From Zizania palustris (lineage: Eukaryota > Streptophyta > Magnoliopsida > Poales > Poaceae), in contig JAAALK010000289.1 of the NCBI GenBank assembly GCA_019279435.1, forward strand, positions 11,476,342 through 11,540,341: a DNA stretch of 64,000 bases, in the 5' to 3' direction. The translations under genes and the position numbers were made by a program. The notes under the pieces are model-generated. The model made no database searches. It saw nothing but the letters and a program-made list of their open reading frames with translations, and had not been told where the DNA came from. The first letter of the stretch is position 1, and every line of letters begins with the position of its first letter. Shown here piece after piece: positions 32,471 to 44,300 of the stretch.

Positions 32471-34275
32471 CCAAATCTCCTCGCAAATGCTCAAAAGTAG
32501 ACTGGTCTAGGGGTTTGGTGAAAATATCAGCCAACTAATGATGGGTATCAACATGAACAAGATCAATGACACCTTTCTCATATTGATCCCTCAGAAAGTG
32601 AAAACACACATCAATATGTTTGGTTTTTGAATGAAGACATGGGTTTTCCCTACATTAATTGCGCTTGTGCTATCACAAAACAAAGGAACTCTGGCAGAGA
32701 AGAACAACCCAAAATCCCACAAATTAGAAATCATCCAAACCAACTATGAGCAGCAGCTAGCAGTAGCTACATACTCAGCCTCAATAGTAGAAAGCACAAC
32801 TCTAGATTGTTTTCGAGAAGACCAAGAAACAAGCAAAGAACCGAGAAACTGGCAAGTACTGGAAGTCGACTTGCGATTCAGCCGGCACCCACCGAAATTA
32901 GCGTTGGAAAAGCCAGATAAATCAAGAGATGATGACGTAGAACAATAAAGACCTAGATTAGGAGCCTAAGTAAGGTACCTAAAAATACACTTGACAGCCT
33001 GCCGATGAGATGCGCGGGGTGAAGACTGAAAGCGCGCGCATAGCCCCACGGCGAATTGAATGTCTGTCTGGTCGTCGTCAAGTACAACAGTGATCCGATC
33101 ATCCCTTGATACTCTCTCTCGTTGACCTTGACACCATTCTCTTCCTTGTCTAGGCCCCCAGATGTACCCATTGGGGTCATCTGAGGCTTCAGCTCTCCAC
33201 CAAAGTCGAACTTCTTCAGCATGTCCCGCATGTACTTGCTCTGGTGGATGAAGATGCCATCCTTGGTCTTCTTGATCTGGAGCCCTCAGAAGTACTTGAG
33301 CTCACCCATGAGGCTCATCTCAAACTCGATGTGCATCTGCTCAGAAAATTTGGACACAAGCTCATTAGTAGAACCACCAAAAATAATATCGTCCACATAA
33401 ATCTGAGCAATCAATAAGTCTGAGCCAACTCTGAGCAAGAAGAGAGTTTTGTCCACATAACCCATCACAAAGCCGTTCCCCAACAAAAACTGCTTTAGGC
33501 GATCATACCAAGCCCTAGGGGCTTGCTTCAGACCGTATAAAGCTTTCCGCAACTTGAAAACATGTCGAGGAAACTTAGGGTTCTCAAAACCAGGAGGCTG
33601 CCTAACATAGACCTCCTCCGACTGAGCGTACTCGAGCCGGACCAACAGTATCCATGTGTAATAGCTCTCCCGGGTATGAAGTCATCACCTGAGTCACAGG
33701 TGCGTGAGAAACGGCAACCATTTTCCCATGACGACATGGATGGCAAACTAGATTCTTCTCCATCTTAAGATTGGGCAATCCTCGGATAAGGTCCATAGAG
33801 CTCAATCTGACTAGCAGATCAAAGCTCAAATGACCTAACCTCCTATGCCACTTCTAGAGCTCATAGGAGGATCCAGCAATCAAACAGTGAGGAGGGCCAG
33901 AAGAACTAGAGAAATCAATACGAAAACCTTACCGAAGGGTAAGATCTGACAAACCAAAGATCCTCTAGAATCAACAACAGCAGACATGCCCTTCTTAAAG
34001 CGAACCTCTAAACCATCCTCAAGAAGTTGCGAAACAGAAATCAAATTAAAATTCAAGTTTCCAACCAAAGCAACATTCTTCAAAGAGAAATGATTAGAGA
34101 TGCGAATCGACCCAATACCTTGTACCTTCCCTTGACCACTGTTCCCGAAAGTGATGTACTCCTTACAGCTCCGGGGAGTGAGGCTGGAGAACCATCTACG
34201 ATGTCCCATCATGTGGCGAGAACATCCTGAATCCATGATCCACACGTCCTCCAGTCCACGATCCTGCAAGATCAA
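32471..34275 (-). pseudogene. Copia M pol with integrase/RT deletion
   Basis: Starts with WIMDSGCSRHMMG (about 34245) and the GAG-pre-integrase region (CHPCRHGKM near 33750), reaching TVGPARVRSVGG near 33615. There it jumps directly to the middle of RT (EEVYVRQPPGF). Compared with copia Z, about 1.2 kb is deleted, removing the integrase catalytic core and the RT N-terminus. The remaining RT has LYGLKQAPRAWYDRLK and an intact YVDD (about 33390). RNase H follows (STIEAEY near 32790) with stops and shifts. The copy cannot encode its own integrase. Confidence 0.87.
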
Positions 34276-34328
34276 TGGTCATGAGTGGGAACAAATGGTC
34301 CGACACCAGGTTTAGCAAAGGAGCTAAA

Positions 34329-36980
34329 CTAGTGCCGAGCCATCTGCTCGTAAGTATGAAAGCAAAAGGAATCATATGAGTCTCGACCAAAACGCGACTC
34401 AAAGAACGGTCCTCTGTTCTTCCTAAAGTCATGGCCACGAGGTCCAAAACCGTATCCAGAATGACCTGGAGCTCTGCCGGAACGAAAACCACCCTCTGGA
34501 GCACGGTCATGAAAGTCATCTCCTCTACCACCACCTACACGATGCGGCCTGTCGTCTAGCCTCTCTCCACGACGAGGGACTCTCTGTCTACCATCCTGCT
34601 GGTAGAACTGCTCCTTCCCACCTCGAGCTCTCTCTGCTCTCTCAACCCACTTCCTCCTGAAGCAAAACTCCTCAAGATGCTCGTCTCTTTGAAAAAACTC
34701 ACAATGATAGGTAGGCTTCTTGGGATGTGGTTGAGGCTTGGGGTTCGTAGGCTTGGTGGTGTTGGGCGTAGACTCTTTGGTGTGAGAGGGTCCAAGTAGA
34801 GAATCAAGAGAAGTGTGGAGAGGTTTAGGCTTTGGGACCCAGATAGCCTTCTTGGGTGGAGCTTTACGTTGTTCTTGGAACACTCCATCCTTGGGCTGAC
34901 TAACCTAAAAATACTCAGTGAAGTGAGTCTTGGGATATCTCTACTTTGGAGTCATCTTGCTCCACTCCACTGCACGGCTAATGGCACTCTCAAAGTCAGC
35001 CTTGGTATAGGTGTAACCTACCACAAACCCATCTTGCCTCTTGAACTGCTAGATCATCATGCCAAGTCATGGCTCTCTGGCACTAATCCAACTCAGAATC
35101 TGACGGAGGTAAAAGTTCTCGTTCTGAACATCAGCTAGCTCCTCTCTCAAGGACGCTAATATCTCCACCTGAGACAAGCAGATCTCACACTCTTTATCAA
35201 CTTCGACAGATTTCTCAGTTTTTAGCTTGATCAACTCCAATCTCAGGGACAAGTAGTTCTCACAAACAGTGGGTGGAACTGACAAGGTCTCAACTTCTAG
35301 CTTAGTCTGCTCCAGTTCAGCTCTCACTCTAGCTAACTCGCCCAACTGCTCATCACTCTTGGCTCTCAGCTCAGCTATACTAGCTAAATGGGATGGGTAG
35401 TCTACATAGGGCACGACGATAGTGGCATGAGCATCTTTCAGCTCCAGCTGAGCGCTTTCAAGCTCAGTGGCCAAAGCGTCTCTCTCATCTACCCTCTCTG
35501 TGTATCTGGACTTCAGAGTCATCAGATCACACAACACCTCACAGTTAGGGCACTCACTTCTACCACCCAAGCAAGGGGAAGAAGGTAGACTCTCAATCTT
35601 GCCATTTGCCATGGCAAGCTCACTCTCAATCTCATCTATCCTCTTTTTAGCCCCTCTAAGCAGTTTCTCCCGATACTTCAACTCCTGATGGTTCTCTTCT
35701 AGCAAATTAACGACTTTTTGTTCATAGGAAGATAACTTTTCATCGTCGTCATCGTCGGAGTTGTCGAAGGAGCCCTTTTCTTCCTTATCCCCAAGAGCCA
35801 TTGAGCACAAGCTCTTGCGGGATCTTCGGCTGTGACGCGAGCAACTCTTCGGCTTGTCCCCGAAGGCCATGAAGCAGAGGCCTACTGGATCATCCCTGTC
35901 CTTCCCCTTCTTGATCATGATCTCTTCATCACTTGAACTTGAAGACGAGGAAGAAGACGATGACCTCTTGGAGTAGCTTTTCTCCATCTCAGCGAAGAGG
36001 GCCTTGTCTCGCTCCTTGTTCTCACGCCTGTAGTCCTTCAGAGCCTTTCGAAAGAACCTCGTCTTGGGCTTGCCCTTTGTGAAGGTGGAGTTGTCGTGCT
36101 TGCCGGAGTCGTAGGAGCTACCACCGGTTCCCTTCTTGTAACTCTTCTGCTTGGGGCAGTTAGCGATGAAATGATCTGGATCACCACACTCAAAGCATCT
36201 GGATTTTGTGTCGTGTCTTTTAAGCATTCGTTTATCATAGACACGACGCACCCAGTTGTTAAACAAACACAAATCATCATCTCCTATCGAATCAAGATGA
36301 TCCTTATAGATAGACATCAAAGAAAACGCAGCACAACTCAAAGCAGTAGGATCAGCACATCTCAACTGGATATCAACCTCTGAGGCCTTGAGCTTATTAA
36401 AAAGCTCTACGACAGTCAAGATATCATAGGAAGCGCTCTCAACAATAGAAGAAACCTTGATCTCCTAGATCTTAGGGTCCAAGGTATGAAGAACCTTGAG
36501 CGCCTGTTCATGATCTGAGACCAGCTGATCAGAATCGGCCTTATTGGCCCGAAGCTTGTTAATGATCGATTGAAAACGACCAAACAAAGCCTCAACAGTC
36601 TCACCCGGCTTCTGTGAGAAATTTTCATACTCACGCTGATAGGACTGATAGAGCCTAGCCTTGACCTAAGCTGTTCCCTCATGGTGTGCCTGGAGGGTAG
36701 CCCAGATCTCTCGAGCAGTGTCAAGATGGCTAACACGATCAAACTCACTGGGACCTAAACCAGAAAACAAAATGTTCACTGCTTTGCTATTGTTCTGATG
36801 ATGGGCAATTATATCAAGAGAAGTGCACTCAGCAACAGGAAGTATAGTAAAAGTAGCGTGAGCACAAATATCCCAAATGTCCGAGCTCTGGCTCATAAGA
36901 TAGGCTCGCATGCGAGTCTTCCAATAAGTATAGCCAAAAGCTTCCACAGACGGGACTTTACCAGAGGAAGTCATGATCAC
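34329..36980 (-). pseudogene. Copia M gag (several stops)
   Basis: Starts at 36980 (MIMTSSGKVPSVEAFGYTYW) with the copia gag core (GPSEFDRVSHL, AREIW). A TAG near 36668 interrupts it, and the longest frame runs 36419-35067. It contains the zinc knuckle CFECGDPDHFIANC (about 36200-36160), a run of Ser then Asp/Glu residues, and a long coiled-coil region (about 35750-35100) with Cys-pair motifs. A TGA near 35065 is followed in frame by a basic, Pro-rich segment and a second Cys/His motif (34883-34329), ending FHTYEQMARH and TAG. Copia Z has the same ending with TAG. The layout matches copia A gag. Confidence 0.86.
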
Positions 36981-37025
36981 TACCTGGGGTTAGAACCGGT
37001 TAAGGTATGGAAAAACCCTAACCAG

Positions 37026-37037
37026 GCTCTGATACCA
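37026..37037 (-). other. Primer binding site forming the 5' end of copia M
   Basis: TGGTATCAGAGC on the minus strand, complementary to initiator Met-tRNA. Instead of an LTR, the next base outward (37038) begins the 5 bp target duplication GTTTC. The primer binding site therefore is the terminus of the inserted DNA. Confidence 0.92.
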
Positions 37038-38750
37038 GTTTCCCCATTTTCCTCCTCCGACTTCTCCTTCCTCACTGTAGTCGTGTCGTCGTCGTCCCCC
37101 GATGAGAACCCCTCTATTTTCCATTCTCTCCCCTTGGGCTTGTCATCGCCATCATTGTCGCACCACGGTGGTCACGCCGCCCGCGCGCCACCCTCCTGTG
37201 TGCCGCCCACCCGCGCAACCGCCTACACGCTGTCGTGCCGCCTACGCACCGCCCCGCCGCCGCCCGCGCCGCGCTGGTCGGGCCGAGCCGCCCTGCACCC
37301 TGTTTCTCTATTTTTATAGTTTTGCAATTTAACCCTTTGTTTTAGGGTATTTAAATCCTATTCTGGCACTTTAGTGTTATAGCCCCTCTGTTTCAGGATA
37401 ATTAAATTATGTTCTGCGCAGTAGTACTGTTTCGGCTAAAAATGGAGCTAAAAATTCTAAAATACACAGCTAATTCATCCTAACTCTGTTTGGAGTGATT
37501 CAATTTGTTATGTTTTCATAAAATTGCAGAGAATCTAACTATGCATTGTTTTTGTATTGTTCATGTGTATTGATGTACTGTTTTTCATTATTTGTGTATG
37601 TGATCACGTACACGACGCCGATTTCGTACCACCGGAGGCATACTTCGTTGAAGATCAACCTTTCGCGGACTAAGGCAAGCTACCTGAATAGTTGAACATG
37701 TCAAAATCCCATTTTTCATAAATTATTTTGATTTAACTTAATGCATGATTATTAGGACTGAAGTATGCTATGATTACTGTTTAGCTATACCCCCACTGTG
37801 TTAATTATGGCCCCGTGCACTTATTACCATGCGTTTTGTCAACCTAGGAAAATTGTGGTTCAGCTCGTACCATAATAAGGGTTGGGTTGATCGATATAAG
37901 AAATACTACTTAGCCATGCTTAGTTTAACTAGACTTTTTAAATGGGTAATTATTCATATCTTTAATGACAAATGTTGTATCTTTCATGTCGAATTAAATT
38001 TACCCTATGGTAGGGTTACTACCGTTAGTGGTTGGGATTAAAACTTGACCAATTAAAATATTGAAAAGGCTAGTCGTGGGTGCATGCTAGTATTTTGGGA
38101 TGTTGCACCCATGACGATTAAGGACCGATCCGTGGCGACTGTTGCAATGCACTTTCGTACTACAACAAGTCTAATGGGTATGGTCTGACTTAGAGTATTA
38201 CTTGTACTTGCTTAAAACACCAGTGGTGTGATGGGTGAAAGTTTGTGGTGGGTCGCACCCCCAGGCCTGAATGTCACTTGGCGCAAGAGGGGGCTTACTT
38301 GACTAGGGTTGACCCTACGGGAAGCGAAATCTTAGCGGGTGTTTGTATGTTTGTATGGTATACGATGGGCCTTGGCATGGGCTTGGGTCAGGGTACCGTG
38401 GTAGTATCCTAATTTTAATCGAGACTGTGTCTTGTGGGTAAAGTTGTACACCTTTGATCAGAGTTAAAATCTATTCGAATAGCGGAGCCCACGGTCAAGG
38501 GCGGGCAAAGTGATGTTTTCACAGTTAGAATAACCTTCCACGTTAATTCTAGTATGATGGTTGGGATGGGATCTAAGGACCTGTAGGTGGTGGTAACCTT
38601 CCAGTGCTAGTGCACTACTTGGATTGTAACTTGTTCATAGTACAATCTTTAATACTTGTAGATGTTTTATAATTGTTTTAACTGAAAATTAGCTTTACGC
38701 AAATGAACCCTATTATGCCATCCTTGTTATTCCCTTGCATTGTTTGCATC
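37038..38750 (+). repeat. Tekay-like gypsy LTR, second part
   Basis: Continues the LTR interrupted at 29323. It has a GC-rich stretch (37160-37300), an AT-rich stretch with short poly-pyrimidine runs, and a segment near 38470-38520 (GAATAGCGGAGCCCACGG, then GGGCGGGCAAAGTG) of the kind I associate with grass Tekay/Del LTRs. No gene is visible; small ORFs such as 37829-38041 show no conserved domain. It is cut at 38750 by gypsy D, whose duplication GCATC occupies 38746-38750. Confidence 0.6.
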
Positions 38751-39244
38751 TGTTGGGGGAAAATACTTCATCCCCAGGGTCTCCACACTTATAAGACAAA
38801 GACAATTTACTAGACCGAAGTTCCAGTATTAACTCCGATCTAATGCATGATCAAACTCGAAGAATCCATGCAGACTTCTATTCAGAGTATGCCTTCGAAG
38901 GTTAAATCTTTAGAGAGCTTATCTGCTAGCGACGATGGAAGACTTATCTTCTTTCTAATTATATTAGTCTTTTACCATTTTAACTCTATTAGGTGTACCG
39001 AATAGTTTCCACTATGTCGGTTGTAATTGAGGGGTAAAAATGTCTTTTCCTTAAGATTTTTACCTATAAATACCCACATTCTTACCCTATAATAATCATT
39101 GAATACTCAGTTATTCAATACATAACTTCTAACTACTTCAAGCTATTATCCAATCCGGAGGCTTGAAATAGTCCATTTCACAAACTCTTTGTTTGTTAGT
39201 TCTTAATCTTCGAGAACCTATTAGCATAATCTTTTACGCCAATA
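38751..39244 (+). repeat. 5' LTR of gypsy D (494 bp)
   Basis: Starts TGTTGGGGGAAAATACTTC and ends TTTACGCCAATA, where the usual terminal CAACA has mutated to CAATA. TATA box TATAAATA near 39063. The primer binding site follows at 39247 (TGGCGCTGTTCGTGGGGAAT). Confidence 0.93.
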
Positions 39245-39307
39245 TTTGGCGCTGTTCGTGGGGAATCTAGTCCAAAAAACTTCGTTCTCTACCATGTTTT
39301 TAGAATC

Positions 39308-40748
39308 ATGCCTCCTAAGTGGAGTTCAGGTGGTAGTCCTACTCGGAGGTCCCCTCAGACCTCCGGAGCAAGATCTTCGAATACAGTCGAGGTCGGAGGA
39401 CCTTCAGTAGTTCCTCCACCTCAGACCCCTAAAGGGAATTCTCTTCCTCGAGCGTACGGAGTTCCTCCTCCAACTCCGATTGTGCTCTGAACTGACATGT
39501 TCAGTTCCCAAGACCTAGAAGATCCTTCCGTATGAAATGAAGATAACCTTGGTGACCCAGATGGCCAGTCTCCAAGCTGAAGTGGCAAGGTGGAGGCAAG
39601 AGGCTGCAGATAGGCTTTGTTCTTAAGCTACCCCTGTCATCCCTTAAGTGCCTCAAGATGATGATTCCCTTCTTTATCCCGAAGCCCAGAGAACGCTTCC
39701 TTCAATAGTGAGTCTCCGCTGCATCCCGATTTACAGAAAGTGCACATTGACCCTAAGTTTAAAACTTTGAAGCTCTGTAGGTACTCTAGAGAAGAGGATC
39801 TGGGGGAGTTCTCCCGTTCGTATGCTTTGGTAATTGAGGCCAGTGGAGGAGTCCGAGACACCATGGCCAAGTGTTTCCCCCTTGCTCTCGAAGGGGTTGC
39901 TTTGCGTTGGTTCTGGTCCTTGAAGCCAGGATCAATTAGAACTTGGGAGCAGCTAAGGAAAAAGTTTATAAGTAACTTTCAGGGTACCTTCGTACCCCCT
40001 ATGTCTACGAGAAGTCTTTTCCAGGTGAAGCAGCTACCTAGAGAAACTTTAAGACAATTTTTCAAGCCCTTCGCTCATACGAAGTCGCAGATAAGGGGGT
40101 TGTCTGCATCATCCATTGTTGATGCAGCCCGAGACGGAGTTACTCATGCGGGCCTCCTTGATAAACTTCATCGGAAACAAATATCCTCTGTAGCACAGCT
40201 GATGGCCTATTTCGAAGAATATGCTAGGTCAGAAGAAGGATGGCTCCGAAGAACAGCTTCAACTCCACCAATCCTGCAAGAAGTCAAGCTCGAGGTGAAG
40301 ACTTCAACACCTTCGCAGGGGCCCAACTTCGATATCCAGCATGACAGGCATCAGGGGCAAAAGCATCCTCAATCTGAAGTCTTGAACATTGCTCCTTCTC
40401 CGTAGAAATTTGCCCCTAGAAATCCACAAACTTTGGGAAGCAAGGCCAGTGGCTGGAGGCCGCTAGGGAAGCCGGCTGGCAAAGGCCAGACCTTCTTTTG
40501 ATGTGTTCATGGTGAAAATCAGAGTCATGCTACTGATGCATGCATGTCTATACTCACTTTAAGAGGCGAGTACCTTGAAAGGACCTCTAGTCGAGGCACT
40601 ACTAACTGAGTCCCTTCCAAGGCACGTCCGAAGCCTGTGCAGGCTGTCGCACATGTAGACAACTTCAACCCTGCAAGGCAACCTCCAGTGGTCAATATTA
40701 TGCCACCCCCGAAGCAAGAAGATGGCCAAGATAGGGGCAAAAGAGTAG
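39308..40748 (+). pseudogene. Gypsy D gag, 5' part of gag-pol
   Basis: Starts MPPKWSSGGSPTRRSPQTSG after the primer site, matching gypsy B (MPPKRSAPRNPTRRS). A TGA at 39488 (CGA in the homologue) and further stops break the N-terminal Pro-rich part. The capsid core is well preserved at 39740-40405 (YALVIEASGGVRDTMAKCFP, ISNFQGTFVPPMSTRS). Downstream of a TAG near 40405 a degraded zinc-binding segment follows. At 40748 the frame is interrupted by gypsy B and resumes at 52300. Confidence 0.88.
40744..40748 (+). repeat. Target site duplication of gypsy B (left copy)
   Basis: AGTAG, repeated at 52295-52299 on the other side of gypsy B. Joining the gypsy D sequence across the two copies restores the text AAAAGAGTAGTCCTCCCC, the equivalent of AAAAGAGTAGTTCTCCCT in gypsy B itself. 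Confidence 0.96.
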
Positions 40749-41242
40749 TGTTGGGGGAAAATATCTCATCTTCGGGGTTATTGCCGAAGCAACATAAAGG
40801 CAGACAGCGGATTCGAAGGTTCCCAGACGATCAACTTCGAAGATACCCGGAACCAAGTTCGAAGTACGAAGATAGGCATTGATTCGGAGTACATCTTCGA
40901 ACTAAGGCCCTCCAAGATCTTTTCTGCCAGCTAAGATGGAAGACTTATCTTCTTTCTCATTAGATTAGTCTTTTACCATTTTAGCCCTATTAAGGAAACC
41001 GAATAGTTTCCACTATGTCGGTTGTAATAGAGGGGTAAATAGGTCTTTTCCTTAATTTTGGGCCTATAAATACCCCCCATTTCACCCTGTAATAGGGACC
41101 GAATACAAGTTATTCAATACACACATTCGAACTATTCTAAGTTATTATCCTTTCGGAGGCTTAGAACAGTTTGCTTCACAAACACTTCGTTTGTTAGTTT
41201 CTTTTCCACAGAAACCTGTTAGCATAATCTTTTACGCCAACA
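40749..41242 (+). repeat. 5' LTR of gypsy B (494 bp)
   Basis: TGTTGGGGGAAAATATC to TTTACGCCAACA. TATA box TATAAATA at 41065-41072 within GGGCCTATAAATACCCC. The LTR contains an ACTATGTCGGTTGTAAT block common to all gypsy LTRs in the window. Confidence 0.97.
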
Positions 41243-41244
41243 GT

Positions 41245-41264
41245 TGGCGCCGTCCGTGGGGAAC
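41245..41264 (+). other. Primer binding site of gypsy B
   Basis: TGGCGCCGTCCGTGGGGAAC lies two bases after the LTR. The first nine bases match the complement of the 3' end of plant Asp-tRNA (TGGCGCCGT), but the following bases differ from the usual TGCCGGGGA, so the actual primer tRNA is uncertain. The same site, diverged, is at 39247 in gypsy D. Confidence 0.75.
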
Positions 41265-41304
41265 CTAGTCCGAAAAACTTCGTTCTCTACCAACTTCTTA
41301 CATC

Positions 41305-44300
41305 ATGCCTCCTAAGAGGAGCGCACCCCGCAATCCCACTCGGAGGTCCTCTCGGATCTCCGGAGAAATACCCTTCGACACAGTTGAAGTCGGAGGTCCT
41401 TCGACATTCCCTCCACAAACTCCGGAAGGGGCTTCCATCCCTCGAACATACGAAGCTTCTCCGCCAACCCCTTCTATACTCCGACCGCCCGGAGTCCCTT
41501 CTCCACCCTCCATCCCGATTCGAACTGATCCGACCAGTTCTCAAGACCCGGAAGATCCTTCCGGAAGAAATGGAAATAATCTTGGAGATATGGCCAGTCA
41601 AATGGCCAACCTTCAAGCTGAAGTGGCAAGGTGGCGACAGGAAACTGCGAGCAGGCTTCGCTCTCAAGCCACCCCAACCATCCCAGAAGTGCCCAAAGAC
41701 GATGATCTTGATTATCCCGAAGCCCCGGAGAACGCCTCCTTCGACAATGAGTCTCCGCTGCATCCTGAGCTGCAGAAGGTTCGCTTTGATCCAAAGTTTA
41801 AAACTTCGAAGCTCTGTAAGTATGCCGGAGATGAAGATCCCGGAGAGTTCGTTCGCTCTTATGCCCTAGCGATTAAGGCTAGCGGCGGAGTTAGAGACAC
41901 TATGGCGAAGTGCTTCCCTTTAGCTCTTCAAGGAGTGGCATTGACATGGTTCTGGTCTTTGAAGCCAGGATCAATCAATTCATGGTCGCAGTTGAAGAGG
42001 AAGTTTATAAGCAACTTTCAGGGCACCTTCGTGCCTCCTATGTCAACAGGAAGCCTTTTCCAGGTGAAACAGCTCCCCGGAGAAACATTGAGGTAGTACT
42101 TTAAGCGCTTCGCTCATACGAAGTCACAAATTCGGGGACTGTCCACATCTTCAGTGGTTGATGCAGCTCGGGAAGGCGTCAGTCATCAAGGCCTTCTGGA
42201 TAAAATGCATCGGAAGAGCATCTCCTCAGTCTCTTAGTTAATGTCATACTTCGAGGAGTATGCGAGGTCAGAAGAGGGTTGGCTTCGGAGGACTGCTGCT
42301 ACTTCGTCTATATTGCAAGAAGTCAAAGTAGAAGTGAAGACTTCGGCGCAGCCGCAGGAACCAGTCTTCGAAGTGCAACATGATCGGAGAAGAGGGCAAA
42401 AGCACCCTCGTTCTGAAGTCATGAATATTGCACCCCCACAGAAGTTTGCACCAAGGGCTCCACAGTCTACGGGGAACAAGGCCAGCGGCTGGAGGCCGCC
42501 AGGGAAAACGGCTGGCAAGGGCCAGCCCCTTTTCTGCTGCATTCACGGAGAAAATCGAAGCCATGCAACTGACACTTGCAAGGCTATACTTACTCTAAGG
42601 GGAGAGTACTTAGAGAGAACTTCGGGTCGAGGCAGTACCGACCGAGTTCCAGCTGCAACGCGCCCAGAGCCGGTCCAGGCTGTGGCGCGAATAGAAAATT
42701 TCGATGCTGCAAGGCACCCTCCGGTGGCCAATGTTATGCCACCTCCGAAGCAAGAGGAAGGGCAAGATAGAGGGAAAAGAGTAGTTCTCCCTATCTCCGG
42801 AGGAGGTACCCTCGGAAGCATGTCCAAGAGACAGCGAAGAGAGTATGTTCGGGAAGTAGGTCATATTGGGACTTCGTCATCTGCAGCTGCAATGCCGGAG
42901 TGGTCTCACGTTCCGATATCTTTCTCTGCGGAGGATGCAGCTGGTATTAAGTTCCCGCACGCAGATCCATTGGTTATCACTGCTGATATTGCGGGCACTG
43001 AAGTCCGAAGGGTGCTAATTGACGGAGGTAGTTCGGCAGATATCATTTTTGTTCAAGCCTTCGATCAGTTATGCATTTCCAGGAAGCATCTCCTTCCAGC
43101 GGCTCGTCCTCTGCAAGGCTTCGCAGAACCTCCGCTTGATGCACTTGGCCAGATAGGCCTGGAAGTTACCTTCGGAGAAGGTTTATTAGCCCGGACTGAA
43201 GAAGTAATTTTCGATGTGATAGATGCCCCGTATGCTTATAACGTCATCTTCGGAAGGGGCATGCTGAACCAGTTCGGAGCTGTGGCGCATCACAATTACT
43301 TGTGCATGAAGATGCCCACACAAGCGGGAGTCCTTACAATCTTCGGAGATCAAGCCATTGCTCGGAGGGCGGAATATGGTCATGGTCCCCCTCATGATCC
43401 GAGGCAAGTAAACAGTGTGCAAAATAATGAAGAAATTTTTTCAGCCTCCTCCGAAGCTTCGAAGAAGTCTTTTCCGAGACCAAGTCCTGAAGGAGAGATT
43501 GCAATGAAGGTCATTATTAAAAATGGTAAAGAGTACACTTTTCAATTTGGTAAAGATTTACCTCCTGAAGTTGCAACCTCCTTGGAAAAGGTGGTGGAAG
43601 AAAATTTGGATGTCTTCGCTTGGTCTGACGAAGATATCACTGGAGTCGATCGGGATATCATTGAACACAATTTACTTGTAAACCCGAAGGCCCGGCCTGT
43701 TCCACAAGGACTCCGGAAGATGTCCGCAGAGAGAGCTGCTCTAGCTAAGGACGAAGTTGAAAAACTGTTGAAGGCTGGGATTATCAGAGAAGTGGCTCAC
43801 ACAGAATGGTTAGCCAACCCAGTCTTCGTCAGAAAGAAGTCTTCCGGAAAGTGGCGCATGTGCATTGATTTCACATCTTTGAATAAAGCATGCCCACGTG
43901 ACCCCTACCCCATGCCCTGAATTGATCAACTGGTTGACTCCACCGCAGGTTCGGAGTTACTAAGCTTCCTCGACGCGTATTCTGGTTATCATCAAATATG
44001 GTTGAAGCGCAAAGATGAAATCAAGACAAGCTTCGTAACTCCTTCGGGAGTCTTCTGCTATGTAAGAATGCCTTTCGTCCTAAGAAATGCTGGGGCTACT
44101 TTTTCAAGATTAGTTGCTAAGGCTTTAGGTCATCAACTAGGTCGCAATGTGGAGGCCTATATGGATGATATTGTAATAAAGAGTGCTTTAAAGCACCAAC
44201 ATAGCCTAGACTTAGCAGAAACATTCAATAGTCTTCGGGCATGTGGGATCCGTCTTAACCCCGAAAAATGTATATTCGGAGCTAAGGCTGGAAAATTGTT

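Larger units (their letters stand above)
29324..37037 (-). mobile_element. Copia M: SIRE/Maximus-type element lacking its 5' LTR
   Basis: Minus-oriented element. From its own 5' side it has the primer binding site (37037-37026), gag (36980-34329), a pol with a large internal deletion (34275-32471), 3' non-coding sequence, a polypurine tract and one LTR (31093-29324). There is no 5' LTR: the outermost bases are the primer binding site itself. The insertion is flanked by the perfect duplication GTTTC at 29319-29323 and 37038-37042, so the missing LTR is not explained by a later random deletion. It belongs to the same family as copia Z. Confidence 0.9.

Noticed and set aside
35067..36419. Possible host coiled-coil gene with Ser/Asp runs
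   Set aside because: Its zinc knuckle, position next to the primer site, and similarity in layout to copia A gag show it is copia M gag.
36798..37319. A 173-codon plus-strand ORF
   Set aside because: It crosses the exact junction between copia M and the Tekay-like LTR and runs antisense to gag; it cannot be an evolved gene.
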